A DNA stretch of 64,000 bases from Bradyrhizobium sp. B124 (GCF_038967635.1 NZ_CP152413.1:7506001-7570000), one strand, 5' to 3'; shown: positions 43,533 to 52,963, numbered from the stretch's first letter. Numbers and translations: made by a program. The notes: generated by a model not told the origin, from the letters alone.

Positions 43533-44168
43533 ATGAGCCAGCAGCGGATTGTGGTGGCCGGTACGGGCACCGGCATCGGAAAGACGGTTTTCTGCGCCGG
43601 GCTCGTCAATCTCCTCGGCGCGAATTTTTGGAAACCGATCCAGGTCGGCCTTGAAGGAGAGACCGACACCGAGCGCGTCGCTCGGCTTGGCAGTCTGCCA
43701 TCCGATCGCATCGTGCCCGAGCGTTACCGACTGCAAACGGCCATTTCGCCCCACTGTTCCGCGGAGATTGCCGAGGTTCGCATCAACACGGATTCGCTCG
43801 ACGTGCCGGACACCGCAGGACAGCCGCTCGTGATCGAGGGGGCCGGCGGACTGATGGAGCCGCTAAATTGCGGCACGCTTTACATTGACGTCTTCGAGAG
43901 ATGGCGGCTTCCCGTCGTGCTGTGCGCGAGCTCTGCTCCGGGGACAGTCAATTATTCACTGCTTTCCATAGACGCGCTCCGAAGACGTCAGATCGACATT
44001 CTCGGAATCGCCTTCGTTGGCGAAAGGAATTCGGATGCTGTGAGGGCAATTTGCGAGATCGGCCGGGTGCGGTGGTTGGGGCGACTGCCCTGGATTGCTC
44101 CTTTGTCGGCAGACACGCTGCAGGCCGCGTTCAAGGCCTCCTTCCGCCGCGATGATTTCAAGCCATGA
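43533..44168 (+). CDS. bioD: Dethiobiotin synthetase
   Basis: A 211-residue protein. The P-loop GTGTGIGKT is at residues 10-18, FWKPIQVG follows (binding of the diaminopelargonate carbamate), and VIEGAGGLMEPLN is the conserved switch segment with the metal-binding Glu. It closes the ureido ring of dethiobiotin with ATP, CO2 and 7,8-diaminopelargonate. Length is normal. bioA, bioB and bioF are not in the window. The start is supported by a GAGGTC-like ribosome site. It lies just left of the change from the disturbed region to the ordered catabolic region. Confidence 0.9.
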   Translation: MSQQRIVVAGTGTGIGKTVFCAGLVNLLGANFWKPIQVGLEGETDTERVARLGSLPSDRIVPERYRLQTAISPHCSAEIAEVRINTDSLDVPDTAGQPLVIEGAGGLMEPLNCGTLYIDVFERWRLPVVLCASSAPGTVNYSLLSIDALRRRQIDILGIAFVGERNSDAVRAICEIGRVRWLGRLPWIAPLSADTLQAAFKASFRRDDFKP

Positions 44169-44291
44169 GGCTAAAGAAGAAATCGTCGACTTGGCTCCGT
44201 TCACGCAACACGCGCTTCAAGGACGAGAGCGCAAGCGCCTAGCGAATAGCGGGCTCAGGTGCTTTCGGTAAGGCACGACCAGGCTTGCGTC

Positions 44292-45188
44292 TCAGTCCGA
44301 GGAACGAGCGCCTTCGCCGCCGAGTTGCGCCACGAGCCAATCTGCAAAGGCTCGTACTGCCGATCTCTGTCGGCTGGCGCGCGGGTAGATCAGGCGGTGA
44401 CCAACGTAGCGGATATCGTTAGCGCGTCCTGCCAGCGGAGCGACCAATCGTCCGCTCGCGAGTTCGCGCTCGGCCAGGAGGGTTGATTCCAGCGCTACGC
44501 CCAATCCCTCCGCAGCCGTCGCAATCGCAAGAAAGCTCCGGTCGAATCTCATGCCGTGAAGCGCAGGTGCTTCCAACCCGTTCGCGGTGAACCATTGGTG
44601 CCATTGCACCCGCTTCACGTCGGAGCGGATCAGCGTCTGATCGAGGAGATCGGCAGCCTTTCGTATCGATTTTGCGAGGGCGGGGGAGCAGAGCGGCGTG
44701 ACCGTCTCCTCCGGCAGAGGAATAATTTCGACACCTTCCGCGCGCGGCGGACCGTAGACGATATCGATATCGAAATCATCGTTGCTGAAGCGCGCATAGT
44801 CCGTGCTTGCGGCCAGCCGAACCTCGAGCTTCGGGTAAGCAGCGAGAAACTGTGCGAGACGGGGCGCCAGCCATTGCGCGGCAAAGCTGGGGGCGGAATG
44901 GACGCGCACCAATTGTGGTCCGCGCGCGGCAACTTCCTCAAGCCCACGGCGGAGCTGATCGAATGCCGCTCCCGTGTGACGCATCAGGTTCTCGCCCGCC
45001 GGCGTGAGCCGCACGGATCGTGCGCTGCGCTCGAACAAAACGGTCCGAAGCGTGCCCTCCAGCTTGCGGATTGCGTGACTGACGGCGCTTGGCGTCAGGT
45101 GAAGCTCATTCGCTGCATCGCGAAACGAACCGGTGCGGGCGGCCGCTTCAAACGCACGAATTGCCGATATAGGGACATTTGATAGCAT
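44292..45188 (-). CDS. LysR-family transcriptional regulator (GcvA-like)
   Basis: A 298-residue LysR regulator. The helix-turn-helix is at residues ~5-65 (ISAIRAFEAAARTGSFRDAA, NELHLTPSAVSHAIRKLEGT, LFERSARSVRLTPAGE). The effector domain has the GcvA-group marks PSFAAQWLAPRLAQF and DYARFSNDDFDIDIVYG. It is transcribed away from the SDR/transketolase/TRAP operon, with 108 bases between the two starts, the usual arrangement for a LysR protein controlling the divergent operon. Confidence 0.92.
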   Translation of the reverse strand: MLSNVPISAIRAFEAAARTGSFRDAANELHLTPSAVSHAIRKLEGTLRTVLFERSARSVRLTPAGENLMRHTGAAFDQLRRGLEEVAARGPQLVRVHSAPSFAAQWLAPRLAQFLAAYPKLEVRLAASTDYARFSNDDFDIDIVYGPPRAEGVEIIPLPEETVTPLCSPALAKSIRKAADLLDQTLIRSDVKRVQWHQWFTANGLEAPALHGMRFDRSFLAIATAAEGLGVALESTLLAERELASGRLVAPLAGRANDIRYVGHRLIYPRASRQRSAVRAFADWLVAQLGGEGARSSD

Positions 45189-45296
45189 CTCATAAGTGAA
45201 CCAGATTCATCGATCCGTGACAACTGCGCGCTTGTCCGTTGATGCTCGGCGGGTCATTTCTAAGCGCCAAGGAAGAACAATTTGCGGGAGGAATAG

Positions 45297-46046
45297 ATGC
45301 TGCTCAGCGGTAAGACGGCCATCATTTCGGGCGCGGCCTCGCCGCGGGGGATCGGGCTTGCGACCGCCCGGCGGTTCGCCGCCGAGGGCGCTCGGGTCGC
45401 CATTCTGGATATCGACGCTGGCGCTGCGGCGGATGCTGCGGCATCGCTTGGAAGCTCCCACATCGGGCTAGGGTGCGACGTCGCCGACAAATCGTCCTGC
45501 GAGCAGGCGGTCGCCCGCGTGATCGAATTCTTTGGCGGCATCGATGTTTTGATCAACAATGCCGGCATCACCCAGCCAGTGAAGTTCCTGGAGATTTCGG
45601 CGGCCGATTGGGATCGCATTCAGGACGTCAATCTCAAGGGCATCCTGTTCCTCTCCCAGGCCGTGATCCCGCATATGCGCGCACGGAAGTCCGGATCGAT
45701 TGCATGCATGTCGTCGGTCTCGGCCCAGCGCGGCGGTGGAATTTTTGGCGGCCCGCACTACTCGGCTGCGAAAGCCGGCGTGCTTGGTCTCGCCAAGGCG
45801 ATGGCCCGTGAGTTCGGCCCGGACGGCATCCGCGTCAACTGTGTCACGCCGGGCCTGATCGGCACCGATATCACCGCGGGCAAGCTGACCGACGAGATGA
45901 CGGCGAAGATCCTGGAAGGCATTCCGCTCAATCGTCTCGGCACGGCGGAAGACGTCGCGGGCATCTACACCTTCCTGGCCTCGGATCTCTCCGCCTACGT
46001 GACCGGTGCGGTGATCGACGTCAACGGCGGCATGCTCATCCACTGA
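45297..46046 (+). CDS. Short-chain dehydrogenase/reductase
   Basis: A 249-residue SDR. The cofactor motif is SGAASPRGIG (residues 11-20, with one extra residue compared with the common TGxxxGIG), NNAG at 87-90, catalytic Ser140, Tyr155 and Lys159 in YSAAK; the end is YVTGAVIDVNGG. GGAGG lies 6 bases before the ATG. It is the first gene of an operon with both transketolase halves, so it probably oxidises or reduces a sugar or polyol that enters the pentose phosphate pathway; the substrate is inferred only. Confidence 0.94.
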   Translation: MLLSGKTAIISGAASPRGIGLATARRFAAEGARVAILDIDAGAAADAAASLGSSHIGLGCDVADKSSCEQAVARVIEFFGGIDVLINNAGITQPVKFLEISAADWDRIQDVNLKGILFLSQAVIPHMRARKSGSIACMSSVSAQRGGGIFGGPHYSAAKAGVLGLAKAMAREFGPDGIRVNCVTPGLIGTDITAGKLTDEMTAKILEGIPLNRLGTAEDVAGIYTFLASDLSAYVTGAVIDVNGGMLIH

Positions 46047-46070
46047 GCCAGCAAGACAAGGGCCAGATCG

Positions 46071-46922
46071 ATGGAAACCTCGACCAACGCGCTTACGAAT
46101 ACGCCCAAGCTGGCGGACCGCGCCTACAATATTCGCCGCAATGCGCTACGCATGGGTGAAGTCCAGGGCCAGGGCTATATCGCACAGGCGCTCGACATCT
46201 CCGACGTTCTCGCCGCGGCCTATTTCCATGCGATGCGCTACCGGCCGGAGGATTCGTCCTGGGAGGGACGCGACCGCTTCCTTCTCTCAAACGGGCATTA
46301 TGCCATCGCGCTCTACGCGGCCTTGATCGAGGCGGGGATCGTCCCCGAGGAAGAACTCGAAACCTATGGCAGCGACGAGAGCCGCCTGCCGATGTCGGGC
46401 ATGGCCTCCTACACACCCGGAATGGAAATGTCGGGCGGTTCGCTCGGGCTTGGGCTCAGCATCGCCGTCGGCATGGGCCTGGGGCTCAAGCGCAAAAAAT
46501 CCGAGGCGCGGGTGTATACGTTGTTCTCTGATGGCGAGCTTGACGAAGGTTCGGTCTGGGAGGCCATCCAGTCGGCCGCCCACTACAAGCTCGACAATCT
46601 GATCGGCATCGTCGACGTCAACAATCAGCAGGCGGACGGTCCTTCGACCCAGGTCATGGCGTTTGAGCCGCTGGTCGACAAGCTTCAGGCCTTCGGCTGG
46701 TTCGTGCAGCGCATCAACGGCAACGATCTTGATGCCGTGGTTGCCGCCTTCGACGCCGCCAAGTCCCATCCCGAGCTCAAGCCGCGGATGATCGTCGCCG
46801 ACACGCTGATGGGGAAGGGTGTTCCTTTCCTCGAGCAGCGCGAGAAGAGCCATTTCATCCGCGTCGAGCAGCACGAATGGCAGCTCGCGCTCGCCGCGCT
46901 GGAAGCCGGGAGGCAGGCATGA
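46071..46922 (+). CDS. Transketolase, N-terminal (thiamine-diphosphate-binding) subunit
   Basis: A 283-residue split transketolase subunit. AYFHAMRYRPEDSSWEGRDR and FLLSNGHYAIALYAALIEAG match the N-terminal half; MSGGSLGLGLSIAVGMGLGL and the thiamine-diphosphate motif SDGELDEGSVWEAIQSAAHY ... IVDVNNQQ follow. Split transketolases need the second subunit encoded next. Four bases overlap with that gene (ATGA), so translation is coupled. Such dedicated pairs in catabolic operons usually act on an unusual sugar or ketose, not in central metabolism. Confidence 0.95.
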   Translation: METSTNALTNTPKLADRAYNIRRNALRMGEVQGQGYIAQALDISDVLAAAYFHAMRYRPEDSSWEGRDRFLLSNGHYAIALYAALIEAGIVPEEELETYGSDESRLPMSGMASYTPGMEMSGGSLGLGLSIAVGMGLGLKRKKSEARVYTLFSDGELDEGSVWEAIQSAAHYKLDNLIGIVDVNNQQADGPSTQVMAFEPLVDKLQAFGWFVQRINGNDLDAVVAAFDAAKSHPELKPRMIVADTLMGKGVPFLEQREKSHFIRVEQHEWQLALAALEAGRQA

Positions 46923-47929
46923 AGACCGTCAGATCAGCACCGCAGCCGGGCAAGCCGCGCCTGACCACCTCCGCCATGATCGCCTCGATCGCGGCCGAGG
47001 GACAGAAGACGAAGCCGGCGCCCTTTGGACACGCGCTCGTCGAGCTCGCACGCAGCCGCCCTGATGTGGTCGGCATGACGGCCGATCTCGGCAAATACAC
47101 CGATCTGCACATCTTCGCGAAGGAGTTTCCGGACCGTTATTACCAGATGGGCATGGCCGAGCAACTTCTGTTCGGAGCCGCCTCCGGCCTTGCCGCCGAA
47201 GGCTTCATGCCATTCGCGACAACCTACGCAGTGTTCGCATCGCGGCGGGCTTACGACTTCATACACCAGACGATCGCGGAGGAAGACCGCAACGTGAAGA
47301 TCGTCTGCGCGTTGCCCGGCCTGACCTCGGGCTACGGCCCGAGCCACCAGGCCGCGGAGGACCTCGCGCTGTTTCGTGCGATGCCGAACATGACGGTCAT
47401 CGATCCCTGCGATGCCCACGAGATCGAGCAGTTGGTGCCTGCCATCGCGGCGCATCACGGGCCGGTCTACATGCGTCTGCTGCGCGGCCAGGTGCCGGTC
47501 GTGCTGGACGAGTATGACTACAAATTCGAGCTCGGCAAGGCCAAGCTGGTCCGTGACGGGAAGGACGCCTTGGTCATCTCGTCTGGCATCATGACCATGC
47601 GTGCGCTCGAGGCCGCGCAAACCTTGAAGGACGACAGCATCGATATTGCGGTGCTGCACGTTCCAACCATCAAGCCGCTCGATACTGAGACGATCTTGCG
47701 TGAAGCCGGCAAGTCGGGCCGCCTGGTCGTCGTTGCCGAGAACCATACAACGATTGGCGGTCTCGGCGAGGCCGTTGCCGCCCTTCTGATGCGTTCAGGC
47801 GTCCATCCGCCTTTCCGCCAGATCGCATTGCCCGACGAATTTCTTGACGCCGGGGCACTTCCGACCCTGCACGCCCGCTACGGGATTTCGACTGCAGAGG
47901 TCGCGCGGCAGATCAAGCAGTGGCTTTAG
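46919..47929 (+). CDS. Transketolase, C-terminal (pyrimidine-binding) subunit
   Basis: A 336-residue partner subunit. VVGMTADLGKYTDLHIFAKE, YYQMGMAEQLLFGAASGLAA (with the catalytic Glu of MAEQ), FPF-like MPFATTYAVFASRRAYDFIH and the GPSHQAAEDLALFRAMP loop are visible, then the C-terminal domain (VVVAENHTTIGGLGEAVAAL). The ATG at 46919 overlaps the preceding stop; longer upstream frames overlap the first subunit and are not used. Confidence 0.95.
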   Translation: MKTVRSAPQPGKPRLTTSAMIASIAAEGQKTKPAPFGHALVELARSRPDVVGMTADLGKYTDLHIFAKEFPDRYYQMGMAEQLLFGAASGLAAEGFMPFATTYAVFASRRAYDFIHQTIAEEDRNVKIVCALPGLTSGYGPSHQAAEDLALFRAMPNMTVIDPCDAHEIEQLVPAIAAHHGPVYMRLLRGQVPVVLDEYDYKFELGKAKLVRDGKDALVISSGIMTMRALEAAQTLKDDSIDIAVLHVPTIKPLDTETILREAGKSGRLVVVAENHTTIGGLGEAVAALLMRSGVHPPFRQIALPDEFLDAGALPTLHARYGISTAEVARQIKQWL

Positions 47930-48121
47930 GGTACCGGCGCTAAGCGCCCATCGAGCCAAGCCCTCGTGAGGAGCTACGCCCGTCGCATGTTGCGGCGGCG
48001 AGCGATTGCTCCTGCCTAAATGCCGGTGATCGAGAGCCGGCAAGCGAAAACCCGCAAAGCTGCACGCCGGCGTGCGCTGATGCAGCGGGCAGCAACGTCA
48101 ATAAAGGACCAGGAGGAAAAC

Positions 48122-49147
48122 ATGACTGCATCGAAGCCCGGAAGCATCAGCCGCCGTTCGCTGTTGATGGCGGCCACAACTGTACCTCTCTGCGGGATTC
48201 TGACCCGTCCGGTGTCCGCGGCCGAGTTCGTCTACAAGTTCGCGACCGGACAGGATCCGACGCATCCGGTGAATATCCGAGCCCAGGAGGCGATCGACCG
48301 CATTCGCGAAGCGACCAGCGGCCGCCTGGAGATCAGGCTGTTTCCGGCCAACCAGCTCGGCTCCGACACCGAGCTTTTGACCCAGGTTCGCAGCGGCGGC
48401 GTCGAGTTCTTCAACCAATCGTCCTCAATTCTTGCCACCCTGGTCCCAAGTGCGGGCATCGTGAACACCGGCTTCGCATTCGCCGACTATGACAGCGTTT
48501 GGAAGGCGATGGATGGCGATCTCGGCACCTACATCCGGGTGCAGATCGCCAAGACGCCGATCATGGCGGTGTCGAAGGCCTGGGACAATGGCTTTCGTCA
48601 GGTGACCTCGTCCGGCCGCGAGGTGCGAACGCCGGATGATCTGAAGAACTTCCAGATCCGCGTTCCACCCGCACCATTGCTGACTTCGCTTTTCAAAGCA
48701 CTTGGAGCCGGGCCGACTCCGATCAACTTCAACGAGGTCTATTCCGCGCTGCAGACCAAGGTCGTCGACGGGCAGGAGAATCCGTTGCCGATCATCGCGA
48801 CCGCGCGTCTCTATGAAGTGCAAAGCACGTGCAGCCTGACCGGGCATGTCTGGGACGGTTACTGGATCCTGGGCAACAAGCGCGCCTTTGAGCGCCTGCC
48901 CAAGGACCTGCAGGAGATCGTGACGCGCGAGCTCGATCGCTCCGCGGTCGATCAGCGGGCCGACATCGCAAAGCTCAGCCAGTCCCTGCGCGCCGATCTG
49001 TCGACCAAAGGGCTCAAGTTCATCGACGTCGATCGTGCCGCTTTCCGCCAGGCGCTCTCCAAGACCAGCTTTTACGCCGACTGGAAAGGCAAGTTTGGCG
49101 AGGAGGCATGGTCTCACCTTGAAAAAGCTGCGGGCCAACTATCATGA
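48122..49147 (+). CDS. dctP: TRAP transporter substrate-binding protein (DctP family)
   Basis: A 341-residue periplasmic protein. The signal peptide carries twin arginines (SISRRSLLMAATTVPLCGIL), so Tat export is likely. Family marks: YKFATGQDPTHPVNIRAQEA near the N-terminus, GRLEIRLFPANQLGSDTELL, the R-x-P-x motif FQIRVPPAPLLTSLFKALGA, and VVDGQENPLPII, which includes the DGQENP loop. GGAGG lies 5 bases before the ATG at 48122. It feeds the fused membrane component encoded next. Most relatives bind organic or sugar acids through the conserved Arg of IRVP. Confidence 0.94.
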   Translation: MTASKPGSISRRSLLMAATTVPLCGILTRPVSAAEFVYKFATGQDPTHPVNIRAQEAIDRIREATSGRLEIRLFPANQLGSDTELLTQVRSGGVEFFNQSSSILATLVPSAGIVNTGFAFADYDSVWKAMDGDLGTYIRVQIAKTPIMAVSKAWDNGFRQVTSSGREVRTPDDLKNFQIRVPPAPLLTSLFKALGAGPTPINFNEVYSALQTKVVDGQENPLPIIATARLYEVQSTCSLTGHVWDGYWILGNKRAFERLPKDLQEIVTRELDRSAVDQRADIAKLSQSLRADLSTKGLKFIDVDRAAFRQALSKTSFYADWKGKFGEEAWSHLEKAAGQLS

Positions 49148-51036
49148 CCAGCGTGATTCATACACCGCATGTCGACGGCAGGTTGACACCCGGCACGTCT
49201 CAGGCGACCTCGCGCAGATGGGTGGTGAGGGCCAACACTTTACTTGGCTACGTGGTTGCGATCCCGGCAGCATTGCTCGTGGTGGCCGAGATTGCCGTCC
49301 TGTCCGCGGGCATCGTGGGCAGATACGTGTTCCGCTCGCCGATCGTCTGGTCCGACGAGCTCGCCGGCATTCTCTTCCTCTGGCTCGCCATGCTCGGATC
49401 CGTGATTGCGTTCCAGCGCGGCGAGCATATGCGGATGACCGCCATCGTTGGTGTTCTCAGTGCGGAGGCTCGCGCGTTCCTGGACGTCGTGGCAGCAGCG
49501 GCGTCGCTGGCATTCCTCGTGCTCGTCGTTTGGCCGGCCTATGAATTCGCCGCCGACGAGGCGTTCGTCACGACGCCGGCACTCGAGATCGTCAACAGCT
49601 GGCGCGCGGCAGCGCTGCCGATCGGGATCGGGCTGATGCTGATCGCAGCCGTCCTCCGGCTCATTCGCATCTCGAGCCTGCGCAGCTTGCTGGCTTCCCT
49701 GGCAATCGTCGCCGGCATCATCGCGACGTTCGTTCTGCTTGCTCCGGTCTTGCAACCACTTGGCAATCTGAATCTACTGATCTTCTTCGTTTTCGTGGTC
49801 GGGGCGATGGTCTTTGCGGCCGTGCCGATCGCGTTCGCATTCGGCCTCGCCACGGTCGGCTATCTTGCCCTGACAACCAGCACGCCCGATGTAGTGATGA
49901 TCGGACGGATGGATGAGGGCATGAGCCACCTGATCCTGCTTGCCGTGCCTCTCTTCGTCTTTCTCGGTCTTCTGATCGAGATGACGGGCATGGCGCGCGC
50001 CATGGTCAGCTTCCTGGCAAGCCTTCTGGGCCACGTGCGCGGCGGGCTGCACTACGTGCTGGTCGGGGCAATGTATCTGGTCTCGGGTATTTCCGGGTCC
50101 AAGGCGGCGGACATGGCTGCGGTGGCTCCGGTGTTGTTTCCCGAGATGCGGCAGCGGGGGGCCAAGCCCGGCGATCTCGTTGCGCTTCTGGCGGCAACCG
50201 GCGCGCAGACCGAGACGATTCCCCCGTCGCTGGTTCTGATCACGATCGGCTCGGTGACCGGCGTGTCGATCTCGGCGCTGTTCACCGGCGGGTTGCTCCC
50301 GGGTGTCGTGCTCGCGGTCATGCTCGCAGCCGTGGTGTGGTGGCGATACCGCCGCGAGGACTTGTCCCACATCAATCGGGCGACGGGGCGGGAGATCGGC
50401 CGCGCCTTCGTCATCGCGATACCGGCGATCGCCTTGCCATTTGTGATCCGGACCGCCGTCGTCGAGGGCGTTGCGACGGCAACGGAGGTCTCGACCATCG
50501 GCATCCTGTACTCGGCCTGCGCGGGCTTGTTCATCTACCGCCAGTTCGACTGGCGCCGCATCTATCCGATGCTGGTCGAGACGGCCTCGCTGTCGGGGGC
50601 GATCCTGCTCATCATCGGCGCGGCGACGGGCATGGCCTGGGCGCTGACACAGTCGGGATTTTCTGCCTCTCTTGCAAAGTTCATGACCAGCCTTCCCGGC
50701 GGAGTACCCGTCTTCCTGGCCGTGACCATCGTGACCTTCGTGGTCCTGGGCAGCGTGCTGGAAGGGATCCCGGCCATCGTCCTGTTCGGCCCGCTCCTGT
50801 TCCCGATCGCACGGCAGGTCGGAGTGCACGACGTCCACTACGCGATGGTGGTCGTTCTCGCCATGGGCATCGGCCTGTTCGCGCCGCCGTTCGGCGTTGG
50901 CTACTACGCGGCCTGCGCCATCAGCCGCATCAACCCGGACGAGGGCATGAAGCCGATCGTCGGCTACATGATCGCGCTCTTGATCGGCACACTGATCGTC
51001 GCAGCCGTGCCCTGGTTGTCGATCGGATTCCTCTGA
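49144..51036 (+). CDS. dctQM: TRAP transporter fused small-large membrane protein (DctQM)
   Basis: A 630-residue membrane protein. Residues 1-~190 hold four membrane helices with the DctQ motif RSPIVWSDELAGILFLWLAM. Residues ~200-630 hold the DctM subunit with about twelve helices (VPLFVFLGLLIEMTGMARAM, SGISGSKAADMAAVAPVLFP, ATGAQTETIPPSLVLITIGS). The two are separate genes in many bacteria and fused here. The start overlaps the dctP stop by 4 bases. With dctP it makes a complete sodium-driven importer. Confidence 0.95.
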   Translation: MTSVIHTPHVDGRLTPGTSQATSRRWVVRANTLLGYVVAIPAALLVVAEIAVLSAGIVGRYVFRSPIVWSDELAGILFLWLAMLGSVIAFQRGEHMRMTAIVGVLSAEARAFLDVVAAAASLAFLVLVVWPAYEFAADEAFVTTPALEIVNSWRAAALPIGIGLMLIAAVLRLIRISSLRSLLASLAIVAGIIATFVLLAPVLQPLGNLNLLIFFVFVVGAMVFAAVPIAFAFGLATVGYLALTTSTPDVVMIGRMDEGMSHLILLAVPLFVFLGLLIEMTGMARAMVSFLASLLGHVRGGLHYVLVGAMYLVSGISGSKAADMAAVAPVLFPEMRQRGAKPGDLVALLAATGAQTETIPPSLVLITIGSVTGVSISALFTGGLLPGVVLAVMLAAVVWWRYRREDLSHINRATGREIGRAFVIAIPAIALPFVIRTAVVEGVATATEVSTIGILYSACAGLFIYRQFDWRRIYPMLVETASLSGAILLIIGAATGMAWALTQSGFSASLAKFMTSLPGGVPVFLAVTIVTFVVLGSVLEGIPAIVLFGPLLFPIARQVGVHDVHYAMVVVLAMGIGLFAPPFGVGYYAACAISRINPDEGMKPIVGYMIALLIGTLIVAAVPWLSIGFL

Positions 51037-51048
51037 GTCTCGGCGGGG

Positions 51049-51075
51049 TGCCTCGCGGGACAAGACCGCGAGGCA
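51049..51075. terminator. Hairpin between convergent genes
   Basis: TGCCTCGCGG and CCGCGAGGCA make a perfect 10-bp stem over gacaaga, 13 bases after the dctQM stop and just before the end of the converging SMP-30 remnant. No U-run on either side; a shared terminator is inferred from place. Confidence 0.55.
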
Positions 51076-51080
51076 TCTGG

Positions 51081-52061
51081 TCAGGCGAATTTCGGCAGAT
51101 GCAGCGGCAGCCCTCGCAAGCCATATCGATCTCCTCGACCTGGCCCTTGCCGACTTCGGTGACACGCAGCTTTTTGCCGTCGAGGGTAAAGGCACAATTC
51201 GTCGGCTGCGGCGCGTCCAGGATAGACGATCGGCCACCTCACCCTGCCGGTCTAGCACCGTCACGCTCTTCTGGTTATAGACCGTACAATAAAGCCGACC
51301 GAAAGCCGACCGTCCGTGCCAAAGGCCATGCCATCCGGCCCTTTGGAGTCGGGATTGGAATCAGGCTGCAGGACGTTGCCGAAGACCACCCGTTTCGGCG
51401 AGGCTTCGCCGAGCGCGTCGTATCGGTAGATCTCGCCGGTGAAGGACGCGTTGGCATAGAGGTGATTGTCGGGACCGAAAGCAATGCCGTTGGTGAAGCG
51501 GATCTTGCGATCAAGCACGCGTACGACCTTCATGGCCGCCGGATCGATCTCATACACACGGCCGTCCCAATCAAGGTCCATATAGCCGTCGACGAAAGCC
51601 TGGCCGTTGATGAAGTCCTCCGCGGCCATGCCAGAGTCGGTCATGTCGAGCAGTCCGTTCGGGCCGAAGCAGAGATCGTTTGGAAACAGGAAGCGGTCCG
51701 CACCTTCGCCCTGCATGCGCCGGATCTCGTTTCCACCTTCGTCGATGCAAATCAGCGCCCGGAGGCCTGCTTCCACGATCCAGATCCGGCCGTGGCCCTC
51801 GGTCGTCAGTCCGTTCGGACGACCGCCCGTCGTCCGGATCACCCTGCGATTACCGCAAGGGTCAAGCCGCGTAATGTAAAGGGTCGACGCGGACATCTCC
51901 GTGACATACATCGATCCATCCGGCAGGCACACCGGACCCTCGGTCGCAGTCGACTCGTCAATTGCTCGCGCGCAGTGCCAGCGCACAGTTAGAGATCGCC
52001 GAGCATAAAGATCCGCCCGCTCCCGGCGATCAAGACAGTGCCGACGTACGGGCGTTCGCAT
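51081..52061 (-). pseudogene. SMP-30/gluconolactonase-family lactonase gene, frameshifted
   Basis: The central frame encodes TEGPVCLPDGSMYVTEMSAS, GGRPNGLTTEGHGRIWIVEA, FPNDLCFGPNGLLDMTDSGM, RFTNGIAFGPDNHLYANASF and KGPDGMAFGTDGRL, the six-bladed propeller of sugar lactonases with the metal ligands Glu, Asn and Asp. An 11-bp tandem duplication at 51291-51312 then shifts the frame. With one copy removed it continues YCTVYNQKSVTVLDRQGEVA. Two more shifts near 51230 and 51100 are needed to reach the natural-looking end LPLHLPKFA at TGA 51083-51081. The N-terminus beyond ~52000 is also disturbed. It probably opened a lactone in the pathway of its neighbours. Confidence 0.8.
51291..51312. repeat. 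11-bp tandem duplication in the lactonase gene
   Basis: aaagccgaccg occurs twice in a row (51291-51301 and 51302-51312). Removing one copy restores the lactonase frame across this point. Confidence 0.9.
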
Positions 52062-52150
52062 TTGTCGCCATTACCAGGTCAGGCGGCCTAAAGCTTCGAC
52101 AAGGTGCCAAAGCGCGACCTCACCGGTTGGTGCTGGGTCGGCAAACCTCG

Positions 52151-52963
52151 TTAGGAGAGCGGTCGCGGGCGCGGTGCCATTTCCGAGTCGAGGATCAGTC
52201 GTCCATCGAGTCGGCCGTCCAGACGCTTCACGTATTCGGAAGCCTCTTCCATATGCGCCTTCATGAGCGCACGCACGCGCTCGCTGTCTCTCGCGCGAGC
52301 GGCTTTCGCGATCTCACCGTGAAACTTGACGTTGGCGCACCCGAATTTCGCGTGTTCTTCCGGCGGGGTCTGCGTGCTGAAGACGACCAGACGGCGGAGC
52401 ATCTCGTTGATCAACTCGCACGCGAAGCGGAGAAAGGGATTGGGGTTCGCTGCAGCCAGGATGTCGTGAAAATCCAGATCTGCCTGACGTTGCCGAACGA
52501 GACGAGATGGTTCGTGAGACGTCGGTTGACAGGTTTCGATGTTGTGTTCCAGAGCATCGAGTTGTTCGTCGGAGAGAAACGGAACCGAGCCGGCGGCCAA
52601 TTCCGGCTCCAGCAATCGCCGCGCTGCATAGATGTCCTCCATGCTGACCTCTTTGAAGAACAGGTAGTTCTGCAGCAGTTGAAACGTGCGCTCGAGCGGG
52701 ACCTCGATGATCGTTGCGCCGCCGGTAGGGCCGGTGCTGACCGTGATTAAACCTTGGACCTCAAGCGATTTTAGCGCCTCGCGGATGGTGCTCTTGCTGA
52801 CCGAAAACAGCCGCTGAAGCTCCTTCTCCATCGGAAGCTTGGCGCCCGGGCGAAGATTTTTCTGTGTGATCAACTGCTTGATCTCTTCGGTAACGAGATC
52901 GGCCCGCTTTTGAATTTTCAGCCGCCCGGGCTGCTTCGGCATTTTTTCCAGTTCTATCGCCAT
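52151..52963 (-). CDS. GntR-family regulator, FadR/FCD type
   Basis: A 270-residue regulator. The winged helix is at residues ~17-85 (EEIKQLITQKNLRPGAKLPM, EKELQRLFSVSKSTIREALK, SLEVQGLITVSTGPTGGATI). The C-terminal FCD effector domain carries the metal/ligand residues in DLDFHDILAAANPNPFL and KFHGEIAKAARARDSERVRA. It diverges from the lyase-BMP importer operon, with 174 bases between the starts containing a 14-bp palindrome at 53091-53104, which is the likely operator. It probably represses that operon and is released by a pathway metabolite. Confidence 0.93.
   Translation of the reverse strand: MAIELEKMPKQPGRLKIQKRADLVTEEIKQLITQKNLRPGAKLPMEKELQRLFSVSKSTIREALKSLEVQGLITVSTGPTGGATIIEVPLERTFQLLQNYLFFKEVSMEDIYAARRLLEPELAAGSVPFLSDEQLDALEHNIETCQPTSHEPSRLVRQRQADLDFHDILAAANPNPFLRFACELINEMLRRLVVFSTQTPPEEHAKFGCANVKFHGEIAKAARARDSERVRALMKAHMEEASEYVKRLDGRLDGRLILDSEMAPRPRPLS

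Noticed and set aside
49774..51264. Very long minus-strand frame (496 codons) opposite dctQM
   Set aside because: His/Arg/Asp-rich composition typical of the antisense of a GC-rich membrane-protein gene; dctQM on the plus strand is clearly real. Only its first few codons belong to the broken lactonase.
50337..51992. Plus-strand frame of 551 codons overlapping dctQM and the lactonase remnant
   Set aside because: Shadow frame: Arg/Gly/Pro-rich, no start signal, and it crosses two real coding regions.
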